64,000 nt of DNA. It comes from Luteimonas sp. FCS-9. GTDB taxonomy: Bacteria; Pseudomonadota; Gammaproteobacteria; Xanthomonadales; Xanthomonadaceae. This document shows positions 29,575 to 39,135 of this stretch, one piece after another. Made by a program: the position numbers and the translations under genes. The notes under the pieces were generated by a model. The model saw only the letters and a program-made list of their open reading frames with translations. It ran no database searches and was not told the origin of the DNA. The stretch covers positions 163,119 to 227,118 of the forward strand of contig NZ_LASZ01000006.1 in the NCBI RefSeq assembly GCF_001014645.1, given 5' to 3'. The stretch's first letter is position 1. Every line of letters begins with the position of its first letter.

Positions 29575-30030
29575 TCAGGGCTGGACGACCAGCTTGCCGC
29601 GCATGATTGCCGAGTGGCCCGGGAAGGAGCAGAAGTAGGTGTAGTCGCCACCGGCCTTCAGCGCCGAGCCCGGCAGGGTGATCGTGGCCGTCTGGCCGCC
29701 GCCGATCAGCTTGGTGTGCGCCAGCACGCGCTTGTCGCCGGCCTGGATGTAGTCGGCGGCGGCGCCGGCCTTGATGCCGTCGCGGGCGACCGCATCGGCG
29801 TCGGGGGTGGCGGTGACGACGACGTTGTGGCCCATCGCGGCGGCCGGCAGCTTGCCGGTGTGGGCCAGCTCGATGGTGACCGTGCGGCAGCTGGCCGAAA
29901 CGGTGGCGGTCTTCTGGTCGAACTGCATCTGGTCGTTGCCCTTCAGGCTGACAGTGCAGTTGGGCGCGGCGTGGGCCATGCCGGCGGCACCGAGGAGGGC
30001 GAGGCCGAGCAGCATCGTACGGGTGTTCAT
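29575..30030 (-). CDS. azu: azurin (type 1 blue copper electron carrier)
   Basis: 151 residues with signal peptide MNTRTMLLGLALLGAAGMAHA. The mature start APNCTVSLKGNDQMQFD matches azurins. Copper ligands: His in AMGHNVVV, and Cys, His and Met in YFCSFPGHSAIMRG; the disulfide partner is the Cys in TVSASCRTV. It is a periplasmic electron carrier, likely donor to NirK, whose gene follows 445 bp downstream on the same strand but with its own terminator and boxes between. A strong FNR box lies 70 bp upstream of the start. Confidence 0.95.
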   Translation of the reverse strand: MNTRTMLLGLALLGAAGMAHAAPNCTVSLKGNDQMQFDQKTATVSASCRTVTIELAHTGKLPAAAMGHNVVVTATPDADAVARDGIKAGAAADYIQAGDKRVLAHTKLIGGGQTATITLPGSALKAGGDYTYFCSFPGHSAIMRGKLVVQP

Positions 30031-30099
30031 GGAGCGTCTCCGTTGGGGTCTGGTCTTCTTGCTTGAGGGGGATGTTCCGGGTTTGCCGGGGCCCGCGCC

Positions 30100-30113
30100 T
30101 TGATCTGGATCAT
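30100..30113. promoter_or_regulatory. FNR box between azurin and truncated haemoglobin 2
   Basis: TTGATCTGGATCAT, consensus in 9 of 10 half-site positions, in a divergent promoter region. Class II start for azurin would be near 30065 (leader about 35 nt); for the rightward haemoglobin gene near 30148. Confidence 0.78.
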
Positions 30114-30195
30114 CCTGGCCTTTCGTGCCGTCGGGCGGGATGATGGCGCTGTCCTGCCGTTCATGTCCCGGGCCGAGGCGCCGGGCACACCGTCC

Positions 30196-30588
30196 ATGCC
30201 CGATCGTCCGACGCCCGCCCCAGGTCCCGCGCTGTGCCGCGAGGAGGACGTGGTCCGACTGGTCCACGCCTTCTATGCGCGGGCCCGCGCCGACGCGTTG
30301 CTGGGGCCGGTGTTCGAGGCGCACGTGGCCGACTGGCCGGCGCATCTGGCGCTGCTGGTCGATTTCTGGTCGGCGATGCTGCGCGGCACCCGCCGCTTCC
30401 GCGGCGCCCCGGTCCAGCGGCACCTGGCGCTGCCGGCCCTCGACGAGGCGATGTTCGCGCGCTGGCTGGCGCTGTTCCGCCAGACCACCGCCGAGCTGGA
30501 CAATGCCCCGATGCAGCAGCTGGCCGACGAGATGGCCGAGCGCGTCGCCGCGACGCTATTGGCGCGCTACCGCGCCGCAGGCGGTTGA
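30196..30588 (+). CDS. group III truncated haemoglobin (copy 2)
   Basis: 130 residues from ATG 30196 (MPDRPTPAPG); an in-frame ATG at 30163 is the alternative, and any earlier start would lie upstream of the FNR-predicted transcript start. The core closely parallels copy 1 at 21412: VVRLVHAFYARARADALLGP, HVADWPAHLALLVDFWSAML, RGTRRFRGAP, LFRQTTAEL. It is a cytoplasmic haem protein, probably for NO detoxification or signalling. It is divergent from azurin and overlaps the convergent LacI-type gene's 3' end by 22 bp. Confidence 0.86.
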   Translation: MPDRPTPAPGPALCREEDVVRLVHAFYARARADALLGPVFEAHVADWPAHLALLVDFWSAMLRGTRRFRGAPVQRHLALPALDEAMFARWLALFRQTTAELDNAPMQQLADEMAERVAATLLARYRAAGG

Positions 30589-31616
30589 GGCGGCGGACCA
30601 CCGGTCGAGCCGCGCAGCACCAGGCGGCCGGGAATCGTCCGGCTCTCGGCGGCCGTCCCCTCGATCTGCGCGATCAGCGTATCGACCAGCAGCGTGCCGG
30701 CCTGCCGGGTGTCCTGCTGCACGGTCGACAGCCCCGGGGTCACGAACGCGGCCAGCGGGATGTCGTCGAAGCCGGCGACCGCGACGTCGTCCGGCACCCG
30801 CAGGCCATGCTCGTGCAGGGCCTTCATCGCGCCGATCGCGATCAGGTCGCTGCCGGCGAAGATCGCGTCGAACGGCACGCCGCGGGCGAGCAGGGCGCGC
30901 GCGGCCTCGAAGCCCGACTGCTCGCTGGTGACCGCGTCGACCTGCAGCGCCGGGTCGGTCGCCAGGCCCGCCCCGGCCAGCGCTGCGGCCAGGCCGCGGT
31001 GGCGTTCCTGGAACTCGGGGTAGCGCGCGGACGCATCGCCGAGGAAGGCGATGCGCCGGCGGCCCTGGGCGAGCAGGTGGCCGGCCATCGCGTGGCCGCC
31101 CTGGAAGTTGTCGCTGCCGATCGACACGCCCGGCTGGCCCGGCAGGGCCGCGCCCCAGCGCACGAAGCGCGTGCCCTGTTCGACCAGCTGCTGCAGCCGC
31201 CCGCGCGCCTCGAGGTAGTCGCCGTAGCCGAGCAGCAGCAGCCCGTCGGCCTTGTGCGAGTCCTCGTAGTCGGCGTGCCAGTCGCTCGACAGCTGCTGGA
31301 ACGAGATCAGCAGGTCGTAGCCGCGCAGCGCGCAGGCGCGGGTGATCGCGCCGAGCATCGACAGGAAGAACGGGTTGATCGCATCGTCCGCCGGCTCCTC
31401 GAAGAACAGCAGCGCCAGCGTGCCCGACTGCTGGCAGCGCAGGTTCGAGGCGTTCTTGTCGACCTTGTAGTTGAGCTCGCGCGCGATCGCGAGGATGCGC
31501 TCGCGCGTGTCCCGGTTCACCGACGGGCTGCCGCGCAGCGCGCGCGAGACCGTGGGCTGGGACACGCCCGCCAGGTGGGCGATATCGAGGGAGGTGGGCT
31601 TGCCTTTGATCGTCAT
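30567..31616 (-). CDS. LacI/GalR family transcription regulator
   Basis: 349 residues. The N-terminal HTH is SLDIAHLAGVSQPTVSRALR with hinge helix region NASNLR, followed by a periplasmic-binding-protein-like sensor domain (GTLALLFFEEPADDAINPFF, GVSIGSDNFQGG, FDAIFAGSDLIAIGAMKAL, VAGFDDIPLAAFVTPGLSTV). It is expected to repress sugar genes until an inducer binds. No sugar gene is adjacent; the amylolytic locus 12-15 kb away has a LacI-type operator candidate, but that link is speculative. ATG 31616 gives the usual distance to the HTH. Confidence 0.92.
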   Translation of the reverse strand: MTIKGKPTSLDIAHLAGVSQPTVSRALRGSPSVNRDTRERILAIARELNYKVDKNASNLRCQQSGTLALLFFEEPADDAINPFFLSMLGAITRACALRGYDLLISFQQLSSDWHADYEDSHKADGLLLLGYGDYLEARGRLQQLVEQGTRFVRWGAALPGQPGVSIGSDNFQGGHAMAGHLLAQGRRRIAFLGDASARYPEFQERHRGLAAALAGAGLATDPALQVDAVTSEQSGFEAARALLARGVPFDAIFAGSDLIAIGAMKALHEHGLRVPDDVAVAGFDDIPLAAFVTPGLSTVQQDTRQAGTLLVDTLIAQIEGTAAESRTIPGRLVLRGSTGGPPPQPPAAR

Positions 31617-31706
31617 CGCACGCGGTCGCGGCGCTGGGGCCGGGGCCATGATGCCACGCGGCGGCCCGGCCCCGGCTTTTCGGGCGCCGGACCGGGCGAT
31701 CTGGGC

Positions 31707-31712
31707 TAGAAT
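31707..31712 (+). promoter_or_regulatory. probable -10 element of the thrS transcript
   Basis: TAGAAT in an otherwise GC-rich stretch, 72 bp upstream of the leader ORF. No convincing -35 hexamer was seen at 16-18 bp spacing. Confidence 0.45.
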
Positions 31713-31778
31713 CGGTGCCCTGCGTCCCTTCCTTCCCAGCCGACAGGTGGCCCGCGTTCCGCCGGCCGAGCGTGCGAC

Positions 31779-31805
31779 ATGAGCACTACCGTCTTCCAGC
31801 GCTGA
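31779..31805 (+). CDS. candidate thrS leader peptide MSTTVFQR
   Basis: ATG-AGC-ACT-ACC-GTC-TTC-CAG-CGC-TGA encodes eight residues with two adjacent threonine codons. It ends one base before the arm of a strong intrinsic terminator and lies upstream of threonyl-tRNA synthetase. This is the layout of an attenuation leader. No good ribosome-binding site is visible and two threonines is few, so this remains a candidate. Confidence 0.4.
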   Translation: MSTTVFQR

Positions 31806-31806
31806 T

Positions 31807-31848
31807 CGCCCCGCGGGTTCCCCATGGCGCCCTCGCGGCGCTTTTTTT
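31807..31848 (+). terminator. intrinsic terminator/attenuator in the thrS leader
   Basis: CGCCCCGCGGG (31807-31817) pairs in 9 of 11 positions with CCCTCGCGGCG (31830-31840), followed by C and seven T residues (31842-31848). It lies about 95 bp upstream of the thrS start, inside the transcript implied by the -10 at 31707. Confidence 0.75.
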
Positions 31849-31940
31849 ATGCGACGCGCGGTGGTTCGGGCGCGGCGATCGGAACGCACGATCGCCTGCC
31901 GCCACGAATCGCCCATCACCCCTTCACGGCCCACACCCCC

Positions 31941-33854
31941 ATGATCACCATCACGCTTCCCGACGGCAGCCGCCGCGAGTTCGAACATCCCGTCACCGTC
32001 ATGCAGGTCGCCCAGTCGATCGGCCCCGGGCTGGCCAAGGCCACCGTCGCCGGCAAGGTCGACGGCCGCCAGGTCGACGCCTCCGACCTGATCGACCACG
32101 ACGCCACGCTGCAGATCCTCACCCCGAAGGACCCCGAGGGCGTGGAGATCATCCGCCACTCCTGCGCGCACCTGGTCGGCCATGCGGTCAAGCAGCTCTA
32201 TCCCGACGTCAAGATGGTCATCGGCCCGGTGATCGAAGAAGGCTTCTACTACGACGTCTACAGCGAGCGGCCGTTCACGCCCGACGATCTGGCGGCGATC
32301 GAGAAGCGCATGGGCGAGCTGATCGACACCGAGTACGAGGTGGTCAAGAAGATGACCCCGCGCGAGCAGGTGGTCGAGACCTTCCGCGCGCGCGGCGAGG
32401 ACTACAAGCTGCGGCTGATCGACGACATGGGCCCGGAGATCACCGAGATGGGCCTGTACTTCCACCAGGAGTACGTCGACATGTGCCGCGGTCCGCACGT
32501 GCCCAACACGCGCTTCCTCAAGGCGTTCAAGCTCACGCGCATCTCCGGCGCCTACTGGCGCGGCGATTCGAAGAACGAGCAGCTCCAGCGCATCTACGGC
32601 ACCGCCTGGGCCGATGCCAAGCAGCTCAAGGCCTACGTCCAGCGCATCGAGGAGGCCGAGAAGCGCGACCACCGGCGCATCGGCAAGGCCCAGGACCTGT
32701 TCCACCTGCAGGAGGAGGCGCCGGGCCTAGTGTTCTGGCATCCCAAGGGCTGGGCGCTGTGGCAGGTGGTCGAGCAGCACATGCGCCGCGTCTACCGCGA
32801 CAGCGGCTACGGCGAGGTGCGCTGCCCGCAGATCCTCGACGTCTCGCTGTGGCAGAAGTCCGGTCACTGGGACAACTACAAGGACAACATGTTCTTCACC
32901 GAGTCCGAGAAGCGGACCTACGCGGTGAAGCCGATGAACTGCCCCGGCCACGTGCAGGTCTTCAACCAGGGTCTGCACAGCTACCGCGACCTGCCGATCC
33001 GCTACGGCGAGTTCGGCTCGTGCCACCGCAACGAGCCGTCCGGCGCGCTGCACGGCATCCTGCGCGTGCGTGGCTTCACCCAGGACGACGGCCACGTGTT
33101 CTGCACCGAGGCGCAGATCGAGTCCGAGGTCACCGCGTTCCACCGCCAGGCGCTGGCGGTGTACGAGACCTTCGGCTTCGCGCCCGACGGCATCCAGATC
33201 AAGATCGCGCTGCGGCCCGAATCGCGGCTCGGCGACGACGCGACCTGGGACAAGGCCGAGGCCGCGCTGCGCAACGCGCTGTCGGCCTGCGGCGTGGCCT
33301 GGGAGGAGCTGCCGGGCGAGGGCGCGTTCTACGGCCCGAAGATCGAGTACCACCTCAAGGACGCGATCGGCCGGACCTGGCAGCTGGGCACGATGCAGGT
33401 CGATTTCATGATGCCCGGCCGCCTGGGCGCGGAGTACGTCGACGAGCAGAGCCAGCGCCGCACCCCGGTGATGCTGCACCGGGCGATCGTCGGCTCGATG
33501 GAGCGCTTCATCGGCATCCTGATCGAGCACCACGCCGGCCAGTTCCCCGCCTGGCTGGCGCCGGTGCAGGCGGTGGTGATGAACATCACCGACGCCCAGG
33601 CCGATTTCGTCGAGGAGGTCCGGAAATCCCTTGCGAATCAAGGCGTCCGGATCGAGGCCGATTTGCGGAACGAGAAAATCGGCTATAAGATCCGCGAGCA
33701 CACGCTGCAGCGGGTGCCGTATCTGCTCGTGGTCGGGGATCGCGAGAAGGAAAACGGCGCAGTCGCGGTTCGGACGCGGTCCGGGGAAGATCTGGGCACG
33801 ATGCCGATCGACGACTTCGTTTCGCGCCTCCGCGCGGAGCCGGTGTCAGCATGA
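31941..33854 (+). CDS. thrS: threonyl-tRNA synthetase
   Basis: A 637-residue class II aminoacyl-tRNA synthetase. An N-terminal TGS domain ([20 protein letters not shown]) and editing domain ([20 protein letters not shown] with zinc-type His residues, [11 protein letters not shown]) precede the catalytic domain with [40 protein letters not shown] and [18 protein letters not shown]. The C-terminal anticodon-binding domain follows. It charges tRNA-Thr. Upstream in-frame ATGs are ignored because the TGS domain begins at 31941. It heads the thrS-infC-rpmI-rplT cluster. Confidence 0.98.
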   Translation: MITITLPDGSRREFEHPVTVMQVAQSIGPGLAKATVAGKVDGRQVDASDLIDHDATLQILTPKDPEGVEIIRHSCAHLVGHAVKQLYPDVKMVIGPVIEEGFYYDVYSERPFTPDDLAAIEKRMGELIDTEYEVVKKMTPREQVVETFRARGEDYKLRLIDDMGPEITEMGLYFHQEYVDMCRGPHVPNTRFLKAFKLTRISGAYWRGDSKNEQLQRIYGTAWADAKQLKAYVQRIEEAEKRDHRRIGKAQDLFHLQEEAPGLVFWHPKGWALWQVVEQHMRRVYRDSGYGEVRCPQILDVSLWQKSGHWDNYKDNMFFTESEKRTYAVKPMNCPGHVQVFNQGLHSYRDLPIRYGEFGSCHRNEPSGALHGILRVRGFTQDDGHVFCTEAQIESEVTAFHRQALAVYETFGFAPDGIQIKIALRPESRLGDDATWDKAEAALRNALSACGVAWEELPGEGAFYGPKIEYHLKDAIGRTWQLGTMQVDFMMPGRLGAEYVDEQSQRRTPVMLHRAIVGSMERFIGILIEHHAGQFPAWLAPVQAVVMNITDAQADFVEEVRKSLANQGVRIEADLRNEKIGYKIREHTLQRVPYLLVVGDREKENGAVAVRTRSGEDLGTMPIDDFVSRLRAEPVSA

Positions 33855-33944
33855 GTCCTTCACCGGCGCGGATCCACCATGGACCGCGCCGGTCGCCCCG
33901 TTGGCTGGCGAGCCGGCGGCATGTTCCATCTTGGAGATTGCAGT

Positions 33945-34466
33945 ATTAGCACCCCTGACAAGCAGAATCGGCGCAACCAGGACATCCGCGTACCCCGTGT
34001 GCGCGTGATCGGTTCGGACGGAGAAATGATCGGCGTGCTGTCGCGCGACGAGGCGTTGCGCACCGCCGAGGAAGAAGGGCTCGATCTCGTCGAGATCCAG
34101 CCCAATGCGGACCCGCCGGTCTGCAAGATCATGGACTTCGGCAAGTTCAAGTTCGAACAGCAGAAGAAGGCCAACGAGGCCAAGAAGAAGACCAAGCAGG
34201 TCGAGATCAAGGAACTCAAGTTCCGGCCGGTCACCGACGAGGGCGACTACCAGATCAAGCTGCGCAAGATGCGCGGCTTCCTCGAGGAAGGCGACAAGAT
34301 CAAGGTCAACATCCGCTTCCGCGGCCGCGAGATGAGCCACCAGGAGCTGGGCCGCGAGATGGCGGCCCGGATCGAGGCCGACCTGGGCGAGGACATCGTG
34401 ATCGAGTCGCGCCCGCGTCTGGAAGGCCGGCAGATGGTGATGATGATCGCGCCGAAGAAGAAGTGA
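33945..34466 (+). CDS. infC: translation initiation factor IF-3 with AUU start codon
   Basis: 173 residues read from ATT 33945: [19 protein letters not shown] aligns with the start of proteobacterial IF-3, and GGAG at 33933-33936 is 8 nt before the ATT. The rare AUU start is the known basis of IF-3 autoregulation in E. coli. Both domains are visible ([20 protein letters not shown], then KEIKFR-type [19 protein letters not shown] and the C-terminal [20 protein letters not shown]). The in-frame ATG at 33921 would add eight residues foreign to the family. It binds the 30S subunit and ensures start-codon fidelity. Confidence 0.95.
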   Translation: MSTPDKQNRRNQDIRVPRVRVIGSDGEMIGVLSRDEALRTAEEEGLDLVEIQPNADPPVCKIMDFGKFKFEQQKKANEAKKKTKQVEIKELKFRPVTDEGDYQIKLRKMRGFLEEGDKIKVNIRFRGREMSHQELGREMAARIEADLGEDIVIESRPRLEGRQMVMMIAPKKK

Positions 34467-34535
34467 CCCGCGCGCTTCGCGCGTGAACATCCCGGTCCCC
34501 CTCTCCCGCTGACGGGAGCGGGGCGAGGGCGAGAG

Positions 34536-34558
34536 GAGGCGCCGCAAGGCGCCTCTTT
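34536..34558 (+). terminator. hairpin after infC, possible weak terminator
   Basis: GAGGCGCC-gcaa-GGCGCCTC followed by only TTT. It could be a partial terminator or an RNA-processing hairpin between infC and the rpmI promoter. Confidence 0.5.
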
Positions 34559-34600
34559 CCGTTCTGGCGCGCCGACCGGCCCGCTTCGGCTCTAGCCCCC

Positions 34601-34622
34601 GTAGGAGCGCGCTCGCGCGCGA
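34601..34622 (+). repeat. single REP-like arm
   Basis: GTAGGAGCGCGCTCGCGCGC then GA: the left arm of the REP family with no paired right arm nearby. It lies in the infC-rpmI gap (34467-34860), which otherwise holds the hairpin above and a promoter. Confidence 0.75.
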
Positions 34623-34677
34623 ACCGATCGGCCGGGGAGCGCCCCACCGCACACCTGCCGCCGGCCAAGCCGATGAT

Positions 34678-34706
34678 TTGCAAGCCAAAGCGCCGCGCGG
34701 CATAAT
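34678..34706 (+). promoter_or_regulatory. promoter for rpmI-rplT(-pheST)
   Basis: TTGCAA (34678-34683), 17-bp spacer, CATAAT (34701-34706): a good sigma-70 pair, giving a leader of about 150 nt before rpmI. A leader this long could house ribosomal-protein feedback control, but I could not identify a known fold. Confidence 0.65.
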
Positions 34707-34860
34707 GCGCGGCTCCCGGCCTGTCCGGGTGGTTTGAGCGGTATCAGGACCGGCCGGAATCCCGCGGGGATCGAGGCCTGAACACCGGCATGGGCATGGA
34801 TGGAAAGCGTGGCGAAGGCCGCCGCCCGGTCAGTACTCGTATCCCACAAGGACTCTCGCA

Positions 34861-35058
34861 ATGCCCAAGATCAAGACGCACCGGGGCGCTTCCAAGCGTT
34901 TCCGGAAGACGGCTTCCGGCAAGTACAAGGCCGGCCACGCCAATCGCAGCCACATCCTCACCAAGAAGGCGACGAAGCGGAAGCGCAATCTTCGCCAGAC
35001 GAACCATATTCCGGCGTGCGACAGCGGTCGTCTCGACCGCATGCTGCCGTATCTCTGA
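34861..35058 (+). CDS. rpmI: 50S ribosomal protein L35
   Basis: 65 residues, [20 protein letters not shown] to LDRMLPYL, a full-length match to L35 with its lysine/arginine-rich core ([17 protein letters not shown]). AAGGA lies 8-12 nt upstream of the ATG. It is followed after 13 bp by rplT with a strong ribosome-binding site. Confidence 0.98.
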   Translation: MPKIKTHRGASKRFRKTASGKYKAGHANRSHILTKKATKRKRNLRQTNHIPACDSGRLDRMLPYL

Positions 35059-35071
35059 GGAGGACTGAACC

Positions 35072-35431
35072 ATGGCACGAGTCAAGCGTGGCGTCCAAGC
35101 GCGCCGCCGTCACAAGAAGGTCCTCGGCCGCGCGAAGGGCTACTACAACGCCCGTCGCAAGGTCTTCCGCGTCGCCAAGCAGGCGGTCATCAAGGCCGGC
35201 CAGTACGCATACATCGGTCGCAAGCAGAAGAAGCGCGACTACCGTTCGCTGTGGATCACGCGCATCAACGCCGCGGCCCGCCTGAACGGCATCAGCTACA
35301 GCCGCTTCATGAACGGCCTGCTCAAGGCCGGCATCACGCTGGACCGCAAGGTCCTGGCCGACATCGCGGTGCACGACGCCACCGGCTTTACCGCGCTCGC
35401 CGAGAAGGCGAAGGGCGCGCTGGCGGCCTAA
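35072..35431 (+). CDS. rplT: 50S ribosomal protein L20
   Basis: 119 residues: [39 protein letters not shown], the [19 protein letters not shown] block and [13 protein letters not shown]. An early-assembly 23S rRNA binder that in other bacteria also represses rpmI translation. GAGGAGG precedes the ATG. A terminator/attenuator hairpin separates it from pheS. Confidence 0.98.
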   Translation: MARVKRGVQARRRHKKVLGRAKGYYNARRKVFRVAKQAVIKAGQYAYIGRKQKKRDYRSLWITRINAAARLNGISYSRFMNGLLKAGITLDRKVLADIAVHDATGFTALAEKAKGALAA

Positions 35432-35488
35432 AGGCCGTCGTCTCCACCGTAAAGCGGTACTGCCGCCGGATCCGTCCGGCGGCCACGT

Positions 35489-35522
35489 GGGGAAGGGCGC
35501 GAGTCCTTCCCCATCGTTTTTT
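35489..35522 (+). terminator. terminator or attenuator between rplT and pheS
   Basis: GGGGAAGG (35489-35496) and CCTTCCCC (35505-35512) form a perfect 8-bp stem, followed by a run of six T (35517-35522). In E. coli this spot holds the pheM attenuator; I found no phenylalanine-rich leader peptide here, so simple termination with partial read-through is equally likely. Confidence 0.8.
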
Positions 35523-35597
35523 GCGGCACCCGAACGTGCGGCGCCCCGGTCCCGGGCGTGCCGGCGGCGCGGACCTCCACCAGTGACGGGCCTGTAG

Positions 35598-36608
<1,011 letters not shown>

Positions 36609-36612
36609 GGAA

Positions 36613-36715
36613 GGGGATACGGGATTCGGGATTGGGGATTCGGACAGCGGATCCCGACCGATACCGGATCCCCGTTGTTTCGAATCCCCAATCCCGAATC
36701 CGAATCCCGTATCCC
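36613..36715. repeat. long inverted repeat in the pheS-pheT gap
   Basis: Left arm from 36613 (GGGGATACGGGATTCGGGAT continuing TGGGGATTCGG) and right arm 36681-36715 (CGAATCCCCAATCCCGAATC continuing CGAATCCCGTATCCC) are nearly perfect complements over about 33 bp, with a loop of about 30 nt that itself contains GGATCC/GGATC blocks. The GGGATTCGGGATT-type repeat is one I associate with Xanthomonadaceae intergenic regions. It fills almost all of the 118-bp gap. Confidence 0.88.
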
Positions 36716-36726
36716 GGAATTCCAGC

Positions 36727-39114
36727 ATGAAATTTTCCGAAAACTGGCTCCGCCAGCACGTCCGCACCGACGCCTCGCGCGAGGACCTCGCCGCGACGCT
36801 GACCGCGATCGGCCTGGAGGTGGAGGACATCGTGCCGCTGGGCGGCGCGCTCGACGGCGTCGTCGTGGCGCGCATCGTCTCGGCCGACAGGCATCCCGAG
36901 GCCGACCGGCTGCAGGTGTGCCAGGTCGATGCCGGCGGCGCTGAGCCGCTGCAGATCGTCTGCGGCGCGCCGAACGCGCGCCCGGGCCTGGTCGCGCCGC
37001 TGGCGACGATCGGCACGCGCGTGGGCGAGCTGACAATCCAGGCGGCCAGGCTGCGCGGCGTCGCGTCGAACGGCATGCTGTGCTCGGCGAAGGAGCTGGG
37101 CATCGACGCCGACGCGTCGGGCCTGCTCGAACTGCCCGAAGACGCGCCGGTCGGCCGTCCGCTGGCCGACTACCTGGGCCTGCCCGACGCCACGATCGAA
37201 CTCAAGCTCACCCCCAACCGCGCCGACTGCTTCAGCGTGCGCGGCATCGCGTTCGACGTCGCCGCCGCGTTCGGCAGCGAGGTCGCGCCGCTGCAGGCGC
37301 CGGCCGTCGAGGTCGCGTCCACGGCCGCGCTGCCGGTGACGCTCGACGCCGAGGGCGACGCGCCGCGCTACCTGGGCCGCGTGATCGAGGGCGTCGACGC
37401 GACGCGCCCAACGCCGGTGTGGATGGCCGAGCGCCTGCGCCGGAGCGGCATCCGCCCGGTCAGCTTCCTCGTCGACGTCACCCAGTACGTGATGCTCGAG
37501 CTCGGCCAGCCGATGCATGCCTTCGACCGCGACCTGCTGACCGGCCCGGTCGGCGTGCGCCGCGCGCGCGGCGGCGAGACGCTCAAGTTGCTTGACGGCC
37601 GCGAGGCGACGCTCGACGAACAGTTCCTGGCCATCACCGACGCCGACCGCGTCGTCGCGCTCGCCGGCCTGATGGGCGGCTTCGACACCCGGGTGACCGA
37701 CACTACGCGCAACGTGTTCCTGGAATCGGCGCACTTCGCACCCGATGCGATCATTGGCCGCAGCCGGCGCCTGGGCCTGCACACCGACGCGGCGCACCGC
37801 TTCGAGCGCGGTGTCGATCCCGAGCTGCCGCGCACCGCCCTCGAGTACGCGACGCGGCTGATCCTTGACGTCGCCGGCGGCCGGGCCGGGCCGGTGACCG
37901 CGGCCGAGCTCGACGCGCACCTGGCGCAGCCGCGCACGATCGCGCTGCGCCGCGCGCGGCTGGCGCGCGTGCTCGGCCTGACCGTCGACGATGCCGAGGT
38001 CGAGCGCATCCTGCGCGCGCTCGGGCTTGAGGTCGCGGCCGATGCCGACGGCTGGCAGGTCACCGCGCCGACGCGGCGCTTCGACCTGGCGATCGAGGAA
38101 GACCTGATCGAGGAGGTCGTGCGCATCCACGGCTACGACCGGGTGCCCACGACGCTGCCCGGCGGCGCGACCCGCATCGCCGCGCCCAGCGAGACCCGGG
38201 TCGCCGAGGCCGAGCTGCGTCGCCAATTGGTCGCCCGCGACTGCCTGGAGACCGTCAACTTCGCCTTCGTCGACGCCGCGCTGCTCGCCGCCTGGCAGGC
38301 CGACGACGGTGCCGTGCCACTGGCCAACCCGCTGAGCGCCGAGCTCGGGGTCATGCGCACCGCGCTGCTGCCGGGGCTGGTGGCGACGCTGGCGCGCAAT
38401 CTCGCCCGCCAGCAGGCGCGCGTGCGGCTGTTCGAACTCGGCAAGGTGTTCGAAAGCCGGGCCTCGGGCGCGGCGGACGCAGGCGCGCCGGTGGAGACGT
38501 TGCGGGTCGCCGCGGCCGTGGCCGGCGACGCGAATGCCGAGCAATGGGGCGCCGCTGCGCGCCCGGTCGACTACTTCGACCTCAAGGGCGACCTCGAGGC
38601 GCTGGCGCGCGTCGCCGGCGCGCAGCTGGACTTCCGGCGCTCGACCGTCGCCCACGGCCATCCGGGCCGTTCGGCCGACGTGCTGCGTGACGGCGTGCGG
38701 GTCGGCTGGATCGGCGAGCTGCACCCGCGGCTGCTGCGCGCGCTCGACGTCGACGCGCCGGTCGTTGCCTTCGAACTCGACGCCGCGGCGCTGCAGGCCC
38801 GCGCGCTGCCGCGCGTGGCGCCGCTGTCGCGCTTCCCGTCGGTGCGCCGCGACCTGGCGATCGTCGCGCCCGAGTCCGTCGACTGGGCCGCGCTCGAGGC
38901 CACCGCGCGCGCCGCGGCCGGGCCGCTGCTGACCGCGATCCGGCTGTTCGACCGCTACGCCGGGCAGGGGGTCGAATCGGGTTTCAGGAGTCTCGCCATG
39001 GGCTTGATTCTGCAGGAAACATCGCGCACTCTGACCGATCGCGACGTCGATTCGGTGGTCGCGGACGTGGTCGAGGCGCTCGCGCGCGACCACGGTGCGA
39101 AGATCCGAGGCTGA
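36727..39114 (+). CDS. pheT: phenylalanyl-tRNA synthetase beta subunit
   Basis: 795 residues, MKFSENWLRQHVRTDASRED at the start. A tRNA-binding OB-fold (about 40-150, HPEADRLQVCQVDAGG, QIVCGAPN), B3/B4 editing domain (GQPMHAFDRDLL), B5 domain and C-terminal ferredoxin-fold anticodon-binding domain (VAPLSRFPSVRRDLAIV, SLAMGLILQETSRTLTD) are present in the usual order. It partners PheS. ATG 36727 follows GGAATTCCAGC. ihfA starts 21 bp after the stop. Confidence 0.98.
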   Translation: MKFSENWLRQHVRTDASREDLAATLTAIGLEVEDIVPLGGALDGVVVARIVSADRHPEADRLQVCQVDAGGAEPLQIVCGAPNARPGLVAPLATIGTRVGELTIQAARLRGVASNGMLCSAKELGIDADASGLLELPEDAPVGRPLADYLGLPDATIELKLTPNRADCFSVRGIAFDVAAAFGSEVAPLQAPAVEVASTAALPVTLDAEGDAPRYLGRVIEGVDATRPTPVWMAERLRRSGIRPVSFLVDVTQYVMLELGQPMHAFDRDLLTGPVGVRRARGGETLKLLDGREATLDEQFLAITDADRVVALAGLMGGFDTRVTDTTRNVFLESAHFAPDAIIGRSRRLGLHTDAAHRFERGVDPELPRTALEYATRLILDVAGGRAGPVTAAELDAHLAQPRTIALRRARLARVLGLTVDDAEVERILRALGLEVAADADGWQVTAPTRRFDLAIEEDLIEEVVRIHGYDRVPTTLPGGATRIAAPSETRVAEAELRRQLVARDCLETVNFAFVDAALLAAWQADDGAVPLANPLSAELGVMRTALLPGLVATLARNLARQQARVRLFELGKVFESRASGAADAGAPVETLRVAAAVAGDANAEQWGAAARPVDYFDLKGDLEALARVAGAQLDFRRSTVAHGHPGRSADVLRDGVRVGWIGELHPRLLRALDVDAPVVAFELDAAALQARALPRVAPLSRFPSVRRDLAIVAPESVDWAALEATARAAAGPLLTAIRLFDRYAGQGVESGFRSLAMGLILQETSRTLTDRDVDSVVADVVEALARDHGAKIRG

Positions 39115-39135
39115 GGTGCACAGGGGGATGACGGC

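Noticed and set aside
33921..33944. ATG 33921 as the infC start
   Set aside because: It would add eight residues not found in IF-3; the AUU at 33945 has a proper ribosome-binding site and is the family pattern.
35432..35597. PheM-like leader peptide before pheS
   Set aside because: No short ORF with clustered phenylalanine codons precedes the terminator.
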